Source: Terracoccus sp. 273MFTsu3.1
Lineage (GTDB): Bacteria; Actinomycetota; Actinomycetes; Actinomycetales; Dermatophilaceae
Direction of reading: 5' to 3'
Length of the DNA: 64,000 nucleotides
Assembly: GCF_000383675.1 (NCBI RefSeq)
Contig: NZ_KB911820.1
Location: 930,001-994,000 of the forward strand
Shown here piece after piece: positions 19,501-26,479 of this stretch; the first letter of the stretch is position 1; every line of letters begins with the position of its first letter. The notes under the pieces are model-generated. The model was not told the origin of the DNA. It did no database searches and saw only the letters and a list, made by a program, of their open reading frames with translations. Made by a program: the position numbers and the translations under genes.

Positions 19501-19744
19501 CGGCCAGGCCGTCGACCGTGTCGTGGCGCGGCAGGCGCGCGCGCAGAAGGAGCACCAGCTCGAGCAGGCCATCGAGAGCCACCGGCTCATCGGCCACGCC
19601 GTCGGAGTCCTCATCGAGCGCCACCGGATCACGGCGACGCAGAGCTTCGAGATGCTGCGCCAGGCCTCGCTCAACCGCAACGTCAAGCTGCGCGAGATCG
19701 CGGCACGTGTCGTCGAGAGCGGGCAGGACCCCGACCAGGCCTGA
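16595..19744 (+). CDS. hybrid histidine kinase-receiver-PAS protein with C-terminal ANTAR domain
   Basis: A 1049-residue cytoplasmic sensor without membrane segments. In order: an N-terminal PAS-like domain (LLMLYNDGYRTLLGESKHPD), a GAF-like region, a HisKA domain with the phosphorylated His317 in ANVSHELRTPL, an ATPase domain (LLSNALKF, DTGIGI, GAGIGLSLVRQ), a receiver with Asp641 in LADVMMPRMDG and Lys in DDYVIKPF, a PAS domain (~720-850), a GAF-like region, and an ANTAR domain (~991-1043; SHRLIGHAVGVLIERHRIT). ANTAR domains bind paired RNA hairpins and prevent termination, so the predicted output is RNA-based rather than DNA-based. It starts at GTG; a hairpin follows the stop. Confidence 0.9.
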   Translation: MTPHHPEGGLPGAPTTNASTVGVPSSATSMRDLFMRTDWSATSLGPVESWPANLQILVDVCLSSRFPMLVCWGPDLLMLYNDGYRTLLGESKHPDAWARPVRDVWPEVWDVIGPMFEGVTSGGPATWVEDELLVVDRAGYLEEAYFTWSYGAVHDDSGAVVGVLNVATETTAKVVAERRADVASRLFASLAGAEDAEDVRRRALDVLGSDGFDHLASDLRWCAPGDPTPDAVDGEGRTVHVVPVVEPGLLEPTAHLLLTENPRRPWDAQLQVYAELCAAHVAMALSGIRRLQEERHRSEALAELDVAKSDFFANVSHELRTPLTLIAGPVQDALAADGLDPEQRQRFELIRRNTDRLAGLVDRILDLTRVEAGAVEPHWVQADVEELVTGLGANFRPAIERTGLEFEVVCDDLDHEAYVDVDMFERIVLNLLSNALKFTARGRISLHLGGTDTGFAVSVTDTGIGIAEKDLDLVFDRFRQLDRGDDRRSREGAGIGLSLVRQLVDLLGGRVAVQSRQGRGSTFTVSFPWGRPAARAALRPSITPRSAESFIHEASSWVVRDAVAAEMQASSADTEHVPGPMSPATRPDGVRPTLLVVEDNHDMRDYIARHCVVDYDVVSVRDGVEALEHLRARRPSIVLADVMMPRMDGLTLVREIRADPSLRDLPVVLLSARAGVEASTTGLLEGADDYVIKPFQPQELRARLAANLVRARSRSRDAAWLRAILGAIQEPFVVVDAEGLVVQVNDVFTRTFGWSLADGPLVPPYPWWIPESESSDERRQHERRMELLQSGRPVEDDRYRILRRGGGEAWVHVRSASVSGTAEHDGFVIVVVRDETRERESRLRRELAARIAVDLATAEELDQVLATAVTGFTVLFDGAVTLRVSPTKGEPVVLSPRGRVAVGDLEPGIRQGLDSSPHRHDVLVGDKREGLLLLPTAHESDCRAWVQFDEPRLVSSDELIVGDLLAQSLGQAVDRVVARQARAQKEHQLEQAIESHRLIGHAVGVLIERHRITATQSFEMLRQASLNRNVKLREIAARVVESGQDPDQA

Positions 19745-19759
19745 CCGCCGCCGTCGAGT

Positions 19760-19792
19760 CGCGACCTCCGGGGCCCCGCTCCGGAGGTCGCG
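19760..19792 (+). terminator. terminator-like hairpin after the hybrid kinase
   Basis: A perfect 12-bp inverted repeat (CGCGACCTCCGG / CCGGAGGTCGCG) with a 9-base loop starts 15 bases after the kinase stop and lies between two ANTAR genes. No T-tract follows. It could be a terminator, or part of a structure an ANTAR protein acts on. Confidence 0.65.
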
Positions 19793-19930
19793 TGCGTGCG
19801 GCTCTGTGCCGCGGGGGAATTGGTCGCTCCGCCTTTGCCTCGTGTCGTGCTTTGGCCGGAGGTGTCACGGGATGCAACACTGTCCTGCCTCCAAGTTCGC
19901 GGGCCTTCCCACGCATACCCTGGAGGCCCC

Positions 19931-20620
19931 GTGACCGTCCTGCGTCCGGCGACCGCTGCGAACGACGACCGCGGGCTCGACGCCGCGGCGCGGATCACCG
20001 CCGCCGCGCGGCTGCTGGTGCGCGCGGAGGACCTCGAGGAGGCGCTCTCGCTCGCCGCGTCCGCCATCGGTGAGGCGCTCCTCGGCGAGGCGGTGATGCG
20101 GGTGACCACGACCCAGCACGACGTGCTCGCCGGCGCCTCCGGTGTCGTACCGCCGTCCGCGCTGCCCCCGGCCGTCCGCGAGGTTCTCTCCGGGCCCGTC
20201 GACGTCGACGCTGCGACGATGGACCCGGTGGACGCCGGGTCCCCTGGCATCCTCATGGAGTCGTCGGGGATCCATGCCACGTGCCGGGTGTGGGCCGGTG
20301 TCGGCCGGACGTCGTCTCCCGGTGTGGCCGAGCGGACCGTCGCGGAGCTGCTCCTGCACTCCCTGGCGCAGGCCGTCGACCGGATCGTCACCGTCGACCG
20401 CTTCCGGCAGGACGAGGCCAACCTCGAGCGCGCCGTCGAGAGCCACCGGCTCGTCGGCCAGGCCATGGGCATCCTCATCGAGCGGCACCGGATCGTGTCG
20501 GAGGAGGCCTTTGACGTGCTCCGCCGCGCGTCCCAGGACCACAACGTCAAGCTGCGCGAGATCGCCCAGCGCGTCATCGAGACCGGCGCCGAGCCGGACG
20601 AGGTCGTCGGTCGGTCCTAG
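19931..20620 (+). CDS. GAF-like/ANTAR RNA-binding regulator
   Basis: A 229-residue regulator. An N-terminal GAF-like domain (AARITAAARLLVRAEDLEEA) is followed by a helical linker and an ANTAR domain at about residues 168-222 (SHRLVGQAMGILIERHRIV). The ANTAR part is very like that of the preceding kinase (shared NVKLREIA block), so the two probably arose by duplication and may act on similar RNA targets. The GTG at 19931 is chosen because TGGAGG lies four bases before it; the longer frame upstream runs through intergenic sequence. Confidence 0.85.
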   Translation: MTVLRPATAANDDRGLDAAARITAAARLLVRAEDLEEALSLAASAIGEALLGEAVMRVTTTQHDVLAGASGVVPPSALPPAVREVLSGPVDVDAATMDPVDAGSPGILMESSGIHATCRVWAGVGRTSSPGVAERTVAELLLHSLAQAVDRIVTVDRFRQDEANLERAVESHRLVGQAMGILIERHRIVSEEAFDVLRRASQDHNVKLREIAQRVIETGAEPDEVVGRS

Positions 20621-20623
20621 GCT
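20618..20623 (+). promoter_or_regulatory. -10 element of a leaderless promoter
   Basis: TAGGCT, using the TAG stop of the ANTAR gene, lies six bases before the GTG at 20630. Confidence 0.4.
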
Positions 20624-20629
20624 GGACGG

Positions 20630-20887
20630 GTGAGCCCGACGGACGAGACCCAGCACCTCATCGTGCTGCCGGAACGTGACACCGCCGAGGAGCTCGCCGA
20701 CCAGCTCGAGGCCGAGGGGCTCGTCGACGTCCGCGTCGTGCGAGAGGCGCTCGCGGGCGAGGACGACTCAGAGGCCCACGAGTGGGCCGTCTACGTGCGC
20801 ACCCCGCCCGACCCGGCGTATGCCGTCCGCTTCCACGCGCTGGCCGCCGCCCACGACGGCTGGTACGACCCCGACCCGCACGACTGA
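20630..20887 (+). CDS. small conserved-looking acidic protein
   Basis: An 85-residue acidic protein (MSPTDETQHLIVLPERDTAE), probably alpha/beta: an alternating hydrophobic start, a helix ELADQLEAEG, a strand VRVVREAL, then a C-terminal VRFHALAAAHDGWYD. The ending is reminiscent of RraB-like ribonuclease regulators, but the similarity is weak and I do not assign a function. GTG start with a leaderless-type hexamer six bases upstream. Confidence 0.65.
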   Translation: MSPTDETQHLIVLPERDTAEELADQLEAEGLVDVRVVREALAGEDDSEAHEWAVYVRTPPDPAYAVRFHALAAAHDGWYDPDPHD

Positions 20888-20896
20888 GGAGTGATG

Positions 20897-21328
20897 ATGG
20901 CCCGCGCGTTCCAGGTGACGATCGACAGCAGCGACCCCCGCGCCCTCGGTGGATTCTGGGCCGAGGTCCTCGGCTACGTCGAGGACGCTCCGCCGCCGGG
21001 CTTCGCGACGTGGCCCGAGGCGCTCACCGCCTGGGGGCTGCCGCCCGAGCGGCACAACGACGCGTACGCCGTCGTGGACCCCGACGGGGCGGGGCCGCGG
21101 GTCTTCCTCCAGAAGGTGCCGGAGGGCAAGACGGCGAAGAACCGCCTGCATCTCGACGTCCGGGTCAGCGGGGTGGCCGGTCCCGCCGAGGGCAAGGGCG
21201 AGCAGCTGCACGGTGAGGCCGACCGGCTCGTCGCACTCGGGGCCACGATCGTGCGCGAGACGCTCACGGACGCGGACCACTACCTCGTCATGCAGGACCC
21301 CGAGGGCAACGAGTTCTGCCTGACCTGA
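20897..21328 (+). CDS. VOC-family (glyoxalase-like) protein
   Basis: A 143-residue vicinal-oxygen-chelate fold protein. The family pattern appears as ARAFQVTIDSSDPRALGGFW at the start, an AYAVVDPDGAGPRVFLQKV strand block, RLHLDVRV in the middle and MQDPEGNEFCLT at the end, where His and Glu are usual metal ligands. Substrate unknown. Three in-frame starts occur (GTG 20891, ATG 20894, ATG 20897); the last has AGGAG five bases upstream. Confidence 0.8.
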   Translation: MARAFQVTIDSSDPRALGGFWAEVLGYVEDAPPPGFATWPEALTAWGLPPERHNDAYAVVDPDGAGPRVFLQKVPEGKTAKNRLHLDVRVSGVAGPAEGKGEQLHGEADRLVALGATIVRETLTDADHYLVMQDPEGNEFCLT

Positions 21329-21346
21329 GCGCGGCTCGTGGCGGGG

Positions 21347-21682
21347 TCAGCGACCGAGGAGGCGGGCGAGGAAGCCGCGCGGAGGCTCCGTGACCGCGGA
21401 GGGGAGCGGCGCGGCCGTCGTCGGCGCCCCACCGAGGGCGGTGGTGACCCTCTCGAGGGCGGCATCGACGTCAGCCATGTCGTAGCCGCGCCGGGCGCTC
21501 GTCGTCGGGAACCGGCAGGCGTCCACCTCGGCGACGATCTCGCGGTCGCCGTCGCCCGAGAGCAGCCGCCGGACGAGTCCCTCGATGAGGTCGTCGACGG
21601 CGCCCTCGTCATACCCCTGGCGGAACTGGGTCATGCGGAAGCGTGCGGTGCGCAGCTCGTCGGCGATCGCGGTGCGGTCCAT
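21347..21682 (-). CDS. DivIVA-domain protein
   Basis: A 111-residue protein with two copies of the short DivIVA-like pattern F-x5-R-x-GYD-x3-[22 protein letters not shown] and [20 protein letters not shown], ending FLARLLGR. Such short proteins are common in actinobacteria and may associate with the curved membrane or cell-division machinery, but they lack the long coiled coil of true DivIVA/Wag31. The ATG has TAGGCT six bases upstream, so the mRNA is probably leaderless. Confidence 0.75.
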   Translation of the reverse strand: MDRTAIADELRTARFRMTQFRQGYDEGAVDDLIEGLVRRLLSGDGDREIVAEVDACRFPTTSARRGYDMADVDAALERVTTALGGAPTTAAPLPSAVTEPPRGFLARLLGR

Positions 21683-21688
21683 CCCGCG

Positions 21689-21694
21689 AGCCTA
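21689..21694 (-). promoter_or_regulatory. -10 element of a leaderless promoter
   Basis: TAGGCT on the reverse strand, six bases before the ATG at 21682. Confidence 0.45.
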
Positions 21695-21762
21695 GGGGGC
21701 GGCCCCGCGTCGGCGCGGCGGCGCGCCCCGCGGCATCCGTCACCCTTCCGACGTCGCTCGAA

Positions 21763-21783
21763 GTTGAGTGGAATAGACTCAAG
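21763..21783 (+). promoter_or_regulatory. HAIR operator for HspR upstream of clpB
   Basis: GTTGAGT-N7-ACTCAAG differs from the HAIR consensus CTTGAGT-N7-ACTCAAG at one position. It lies 49 bases before clpB and is better conserved than the dnaK site. Confidence 0.9.
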
Positions 21784-21792
21784 TCAGCGCCA

Positions 21793-21813
21793 GTTGATCC
21801 GAGTGAACCGATC
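21793..21813 (+). promoter_or_regulatory. possible second, degenerate HAIR-like site
   Basis: GTTGATCCGAGTGAAC begins ten bases after the HAIR and closely matches GTTGAGTCGAGTGAAC in the dnaK operator, including the spacer. The right half-site is not conserved. It may be a secondary HspR contact or shared promoter sequence. Confidence 0.35.
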
Positions 21814-21831
21814 CCCTCACCAGGAGTACGC

Positions 21832-24393
21832 ATGGACCTACAGCTGACCAACAAGGCTCAGGAGGCCTTCGCCCAGGCCGCGACGACCGCGACCGGCAAG
21901 CACCACCCGAACATCGAGCCGGCACACCTGCTGCTCGCGTTGGCAGCCCAGAGCGGCACGACCACCCCGGCCCTGCTCACCGCCGGAGGCTCGAGCGTCG
22001 CCGCCGCGACCGCCGCCGCCGAGCGCGCCATGGCCGCCATGCCGCAGGTCACCGGCGGCGCCCAGCAGCCGCAGCTCTCGGCCACGGCTGGACGCGTCGT
22101 CCAGCAGGCTCAGCAGTACATGACGGCGATGGGCGACTCCTACGTCTCCACCGACCACCTCCTGCTCGCGCTCGCGCGCACGGGCCAGTTCGCCCTCGAC
22201 GCCGACGCGATCGAGGCGGCCATCCCGGGGCTCCGCGGCGGGCGTCCTGTGACGTCCGACAACCCCGAGGGCACCTTCGAGGCGCTGTCGAAGTACGGCA
22301 CCGACCTCACCGCCCGCGCGCGCGAGGGCAAGCTCGACCCCGTCATCGGCCGTGACGCCGAGATCCGCCGCGTCGTGCAGGTCCTCTCGCGGCGGACGAA
22401 GAACAACCCCGTCCTCATCGGCGAGCCCGGCGTCGGCAAGACCGCCGTCGTCGAGGGTCTCGCCCAGCGCATCGTCGAGGGCGACGTGCCCGAGAGCCTG
22501 CGCGACAAGACCCTCTACTCGCTCGACCTCGGCTCGATGATCGCCGGGGCCAGGTACCGCGGCGAGTTCGAGGAGCGGCTCAAGGCCGTCCTCGAGGAGA
22601 TCAAGGGCAGCGACGGCCAGATCGTCACCTTCATCGACGAGATCCACACCGTCGTCGGCGCGGGCGCCGGTGGCGAGGGCGCGATGGACGCCGGCAACAT
22701 GCTCAAGCCCATGCTCGCCCGTGGCGAGCTGCGCCTCGTCGGCGCGACGACCCTCGACGAGTACCGCAAGCACATCGAGAAGGACGCCGCCCTCGAGCGC
22801 CGCTTCCAGCAGGTCTTCGTCGGCGAACCCTCGGTCGAGGACACCATCGCCATCCTCCGCGGGCTCAAGGAGCGCTACGAGGGGCACCACAAGGTGACGA
22901 TCGCCGACTCGGCGCTCGTCGCGGCGGCCAGCCTCTCCGACCGCTACATCAGCGGGCGCCAGCTGCCCGACAAGGCCATCGACCTCATCGACGAGGCCGC
23001 CTCCCGGCTGCGCATGGAGATCGACTCGAGCCCCGTCGAGATCGACGAGCTCCGGCGCGCCGTCGACCGGCTCAAGATGGAGGAGTTCGCCCTCGAGCAG
23101 GAGAGCGACGCGGCGAGCAAGGACCGGCTCGAGCGCCTGCGCAAGGACCTCGCCGACCGGTCCGAGGAGCTCGCCGCCCTCAACGCCCGGTGGGAGGCCG
23201 AGAAATCCGGGCTCAACGCCGTCGGTGACCTCAAGGCCCGCATCGACGACCTGCGCACCCAGGCCGACCGGCTCCAGCGCGAGGGCGACCTCGGCGCCGC
23301 CTCGAAGATCCTCTACGGCGACATCCCGACCCTCGAGAAGCAGCTCGCGACCGCCCAGGAGCGCGAGGCCGCGGCCACGACCGGCGAGGAGGAGCCGATG
23401 GTCAAGGAGGAGGTCGGCGCCGACGACATCGCCGACGTCATCTCCGCCTGGACCGGCATCCCCGCCGGCCGGCTCATGGAGGGAGAGTCCGAGAAGCTGC
23501 TGCACATGGAGCAGCACATCGGCGCGCGGCTCATCGGCCAGGCCGACGCGGTGCGAGCCGTCTCCGACGCGGTGCGCCGCACCCGCGCCGGCGTCTCCGA
23601 CCCCGACCGGCCGACGGGCAGCTTCCTCTTCCTCGGGCCCACCGGCGTCGGCAAGACCGAGCTGGCCAAGAGCCTCGCCGACTTCCTCTTCGACGACGAG
23701 CGGGCCATGGTGCGCATCGACATGTCGGAGTACTCCGAGCGCCACTCCGTCGCGCGCCTCATCGGTGCGCCCCCCGGCTACGTCGGCTACGAGGAGGGTG
23801 GACAGCTCACCGAGGCCGTCCGCCGTCGGCCCTACTCGGTGATCCTCCTCGACGAGGTCGAGAAGGCCCACCCCGAGACGTTCGACATCCTGCTCCAGGT
23901 GCTCGACGACGGTCGGCTCACCGACGGCCAGGGCCGCACCGTCGACTTCCGCAACGTCATCCTCGTGCTGACCTCCAACCTCGGGTCGCAGTTCCTCACC
24001 GACCCGACCTTGAGCCCTGACGCGCGGCGCGAGTCGGTCATGGGGGTCGTGCGCTCGTCGTTCAAGCCCGAGTTCCTCAACCGGCTCGACGAGGTCGTCG
24101 TCTTCGACGCCCTGAGCCGCGACGACCTCGCCCACATCGTCGACCTGCAGGTGCGGGCCTTCGCCGAGCGTCTCTTCGACCGGCGCATCACGCTCGAGGT
24201 CACCGACGACGCGCGCCAGTGGCTCGCGGAGCGGGGCTACGACCCGGCCTACGGCGCCCGGCCGCTGCGACGCCTCGTCCAGCGCGAGATCGGCGACCGG
24301 CTCGCCCGCGGACTGCTCTCGGGCGAGGTGCGCGACGGCGCGACGGTCACGGTGGGTGTCGAGCCGGACGGCGAGGCGCTCGTCCTCGCCTGA
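21832..24393 (+). CDS. clpB: ATP-dependent disaggregase ClpB
   Basis: An 853-residue Hsp100. The N-terminal Clp domain starts [23 protein letters not shown]-1 has Walker A GEPGVGKT (~residue 197) and Walker [17 protein letters not shown] coiled-coil middle domain follows, and AAA-2 has [10 protein letters not shown] (~602) and [14 protein letters not shown]. With DnaK/DnaJ/GrpE it pulls proteins from aggregates. The ATG at 21832, preceded by CAGGAG, gives the usual N-terminus; the longer frame upstream runs through the operator. The HAIR site implies HspR control together with dnaK. Confidence 0.98.
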   Translation: MDLQLTNKAQEAFAQAATTATGKHHPNIEPAHLLLALAAQSGTTTPALLTAGGSSVAAATAAAERAMAAMPQVTGGAQQPQLSATAGRVVQQAQQYMTAMGDSYVSTDHLLLALARTGQFALDADAIEAAIPGLRGGRPVTSDNPEGTFEALSKYGTDLTARAREGKLDPVIGRDAEIRRVVQVLSRRTKNNPVLIGEPGVGKTAVVEGLAQRIVEGDVPESLRDKTLYSLDLGSMIAGARYRGEFEERLKAVLEEIKGSDGQIVTFIDEIHTVVGAGAGGEGAMDAGNMLKPMLARGELRLVGATTLDEYRKHIEKDAALERRFQQVFVGEPSVEDTIAILRGLKERYEGHHKVTIADSALVAAASLSDRYISGRQLPDKAIDLIDEAASRLRMEIDSSPVEIDELRRAVDRLKMEEFALEQESDAASKDRLERLRKDLADRSEELAALNARWEAEKSGLNAVGDLKARIDDLRTQADRLQREGDLGAASKILYGDIPTLEKQLATAQEREAAATTGEEEPMVKEEVGADDIADVISAWTGIPAGRLMEGESEKLLHMEQHIGARLIGQADAVRAVSDAVRRTRAGVSDPDRPTGSFLFLGPTGVGKTELAKSLADFLFDDERAMVRIDMSEYSERHSVARLIGAPPGYVGYEEGGQLTEAVRRRPYSVILLDEVEKAHPETFDILLQVLDDGRLTDGQGRTVDFRNVILVLTSNLGSQFLTDPTLSPDARRESVMGVVRSSFKPEFLNRLDEVVVFDALSRDDLAHIVDLQVRAFAERLFDRRITLEVTDDARQWLAERGYDPAYGARPLRRLVQREIGDRLARGLLSGEVRDGATVTVGVEPDGEALVLA

Positions 24394-24406
24394 CTCGTCA
24401 CAGCCC

Positions 24407-25003
24407 TCAGCGGGTGAAGAGCTCTGCGTCCCAGCCGAACTCGCGGGCGGCGGTGACGTTGTCGTCACGGTCGTCGGTGAACCAGACCTCGTCACGGGTC
24501 ACCACGCGCCCGAGGTCGGCCTCGATGGCGCGGTGGGCGGCGGCATACGCGAGCGGGTCCGGCTTGGCGACGCCGAAGTCGGCGCTGTTGAGCAGGCCGT
24601 CGAAGAGCCGGGTGATCCCGAGCAGCTCCATCTCCTGGGGCACGTGGTCGGTGCCGTTGGTGAAGACGTAGGTGCGGTGGCCGCCGGACCGCAGCGCCTC
24701 GAGGCGCTCGACCGTCTCGTCGATGACGGTGCCACGGTGCTGACGCCACCGCGCCATGTGCTCGTGCACCCGCGCCGGCTCGGGGACGACCTCCTCGAGC
24801 GCGGCGCAGATGGCGGCATACCACTCGTCGAAGGTGCGCCGACCGGTGATCGTCGGCAGGAGCAGCTCGCTGCGGAACGCCGTCGCCGACACGTGCCCCG
24901 CGGGCAGCCCGAGCGCTGCCTCGATCGCGGGGTTCGCGTCGCCCGGGGCGAAGTCCCGGACGACGCCGTCGAGGTCGAAGACGTAGGCGGTGTGGTCCCT
25001 CAC
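24407..25003 (-). CDS. HAD-superfamily hydrolase
   Basis: A 198-residue HAD phosphatase: motif I VFDLDGVV at the start, motif II YVFTNGTD, a Lys in FGVAKPDPLAY (motif III) and motif IV WFTDDRDDNV. The helical cap lies between motifs I and II, as in subfamily IA enzymes related to 2-haloacid dehalogenases and phosphoglycolate phosphatases. Substrate unknown. The GTG start overlaps the stop of the upstream membrane-protein gene (GTGA). Confidence 0.85.
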   Translation of the reverse strand: MRDHTAYVFDLDGVVRDFAPGDANPAIEAALGLPAGHVSATAFRSELLLPTITGRRTFDEWYAAICAALEEVVPEPARVHEHMARWRQHRGTVIDETVERLEALRSGGHRTYVFTNGTDHVPQEMELLGITRLFDGLLNSADFGVAKPDPLAYAAAHRAIEADLGRVVTRDEVWFTDDRDDNVTAAREFGWDAELFTR

Positions 25004-25641
25004 ACCGTCGAGTCGCGCTGCTCGCGCTCGTCGGAGGGGGTGGTGTCGGCCGGGTCGAGCGCGTCGGTGCGGTCGGCGCGACGGCTGCTCCGCGTCTCGG
25101 CCGGGCGCTCGACGTTGCCCGCCGAGCGCGGCTCGTCCGCCCACGACGCGGTGCCCTCGTTGACGCTCCCGTCGGCGCGGCCGGTCACGACGTCGGCGAC
25201 CGACGGGCCCTCGCGCTCGCGCCACTCGGCCTCGCGGCGCGACAGCTCGGCCTCATGGGTGTCGAGGCCCTCGTGGCGAGCCGCCAGCTCGCTCTCGCGG
25301 CGGCGCAGGTCCTCGTCCCGCAGACCGGCCTCCTCGAGGCGACGCTCGTGGTCGAGGCGCGCGGCCTCGGCGTTCTCCTCGAGCTCGGTGACGCGGGTCG
25401 CCTCCTTCTCCTCGCGGCGCAGGCGGGCCCGGCGGCGGGCGGCGGCCGAGACCATGGCCCAGCCGAGCGCGAAGAGCAGGACCGCGGCTGCGCCGTAGAC
25501 GACGAGCTCGAGCGGCGTCGCGTTGCGCGTGAAGCCGAAGGCCGTGACGGCGACCGTCCCGGCGGCGGCGTGGGTCGCCAGGTAGGCGACGACGCCGACT
25601 CCGGCGCCGACCAGCAGCAGGATCACTCCGAGCAGGGCCAT
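25000..25641 (-). CDS. two-TM membrane protein with cytoplasmic coiled coil
   Basis: A 213-residue protein: two membrane segments (LLGVILLLVGAGVGVVAYLA and LELVVYGAAAVLLFALGWAM), then a charged coiled coil (ARLRREEKEATRVTELEENA and on), and a disordered acidic C-terminus. Function unknown. AAGGAG lies nine bases before the ATG. Co-transcribed with the HAD gene. Confidence 0.75.
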   Translation of the reverse strand: MALLGVILLLVGAGVGVVAYLATHAAAGTVAVTAFGFTRNATPLELVVYGAAAVLLFALGWAMVSAAARRRARLRREEKEATRVTELEENAEAARLDHERRLEEAGLRDEDLRRRESELAARHEGLDTHEAELSRREAEWREREGPSVADVVTGRADGSVNEGTASWADEPRSAGNVERPAETRSSRRADRTDALDPADTTPSDEREQRDSTV

Positions 25642-25748
25642 GGGTTCGTGCTCCTTCGTCTGGTGGCAGGGTTGTCCCGCCGTGATCGTCCCCGACCCTA
25701 GCCATACCCACATTGCCGTGGCGGACCGAGGGGAGAGGCCTCCTCGGT

Positions 25749-25754
25749 TAGCCT
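25749..25754 (+). promoter_or_regulatory. -10 element of a leaderless promoter
   Basis: TAGCCT seven bases before the lprG-like ATG at 25762. Confidence 0.45.
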
Positions 25755-25761
25755 GACCCCC

Positions 25762-26472
25762 ATGCGCATCACGGGAACGCTCGCCGCCGCTGCCCTCTCG
25801 GCGCTCTGCGTCGTCGGGGTGGCCTCCTGCTCGAGCAGCCCGGACGGGTCGACGCCGAGCGCGTCGCTGCTCTCGCCGGCGCAGCAGCTCGCTGCCGCCA
25901 AGGCCAAGGTCGACGCTGCCCCCTCGGTGCACCTCAGGCTCGCGAGCAGCAACGTCCCCCAGGGTGCGAGCGGCGTCGTGTCGGCCGACGGCTGGGGCAA
26001 GCACCCGCCGGCGTTCAAGGGCACCTTCAAGGTGACGCTCAAGGGCATCCAGGCCGACGCCGAGATCACCTCGCTCGACGGCGACGTCTACGCCAAGCTG
26101 CCCCTCGTCCCCGGCACCAACAAGATCGACCCCAAGACCTTCGGCCTCCCCGACCCGGCCGTCCTCTTCTCACCCGACAAGGGGCTGACGACGCTCCTCA
26201 CCGCGACGGCCTCCCCGGTCGCGGGCGAGAAGGTGAGGCAGGGCTCCGAGGTGCTGACGACGATCAAGGGCAGCGTGCCGGGCAAGGCCGTCACCGACCT
26301 CTTCCTCATCGGTGACCCCAACGGCACGTTCCAGGCGACCTACGGCCTGACGGACTCCCAGGAGCTGCGCCAGGTCGTCATCACGGGCCCGTTCTTCGGC
26401 GCCGGCACGACGTCGACGTACACCCTGACGCTCGACCAGTACGGCCAGCCCGTGACCATCACCAAGCCCTGA
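25762..26472 (+). CDS. lprG: LprG/LppX-family lipoprotein
   Basis: A 236-residue exported lipoprotein with a signal peptide and lipobox VASC (lipid-modified Cys23). The mature part matches the LppX/LprAFG fold, with alternating strands such as GTFKVTLKGIQADAEITSLD and YAKLPLVPGT. LprG in Mycobacterium tuberculosis binds triacylated lipids and works with the MFS pump P55 to deliver them outward. Here too an MFS gene starts eight bases downstream, which supports the assignment. Whether the cargo is the same is unknown. Confidence 0.85.
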   Translation: MRITGTLAAAALSALCVVGVASCSSSPDGSTPSASLLSPAQQLAAAKAKVDAAPSVHLRLASSNVPQGASGVVSADGWGKHPPAFKGTFKVTLKGIQADAEITSLDGDVYAKLPLVPGTNKIDPKTFGLPDPAVLFSPDKGLTTLLTATASPVAGEKVRQGSEVLTTIKGSVPGKAVTDLFLIGDPNGTFQATYGLTDSQELRQVVITGPFFGAGTTSTYTLTLDQYGQPVTITKP

Positions 26473-26479
26473 CGCGCCG

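Noticed and set aside
21838-24495. 885-residue reverse frame over clpB
   Set aside because: Antisense to an unmistakable clpB; shadow frame.
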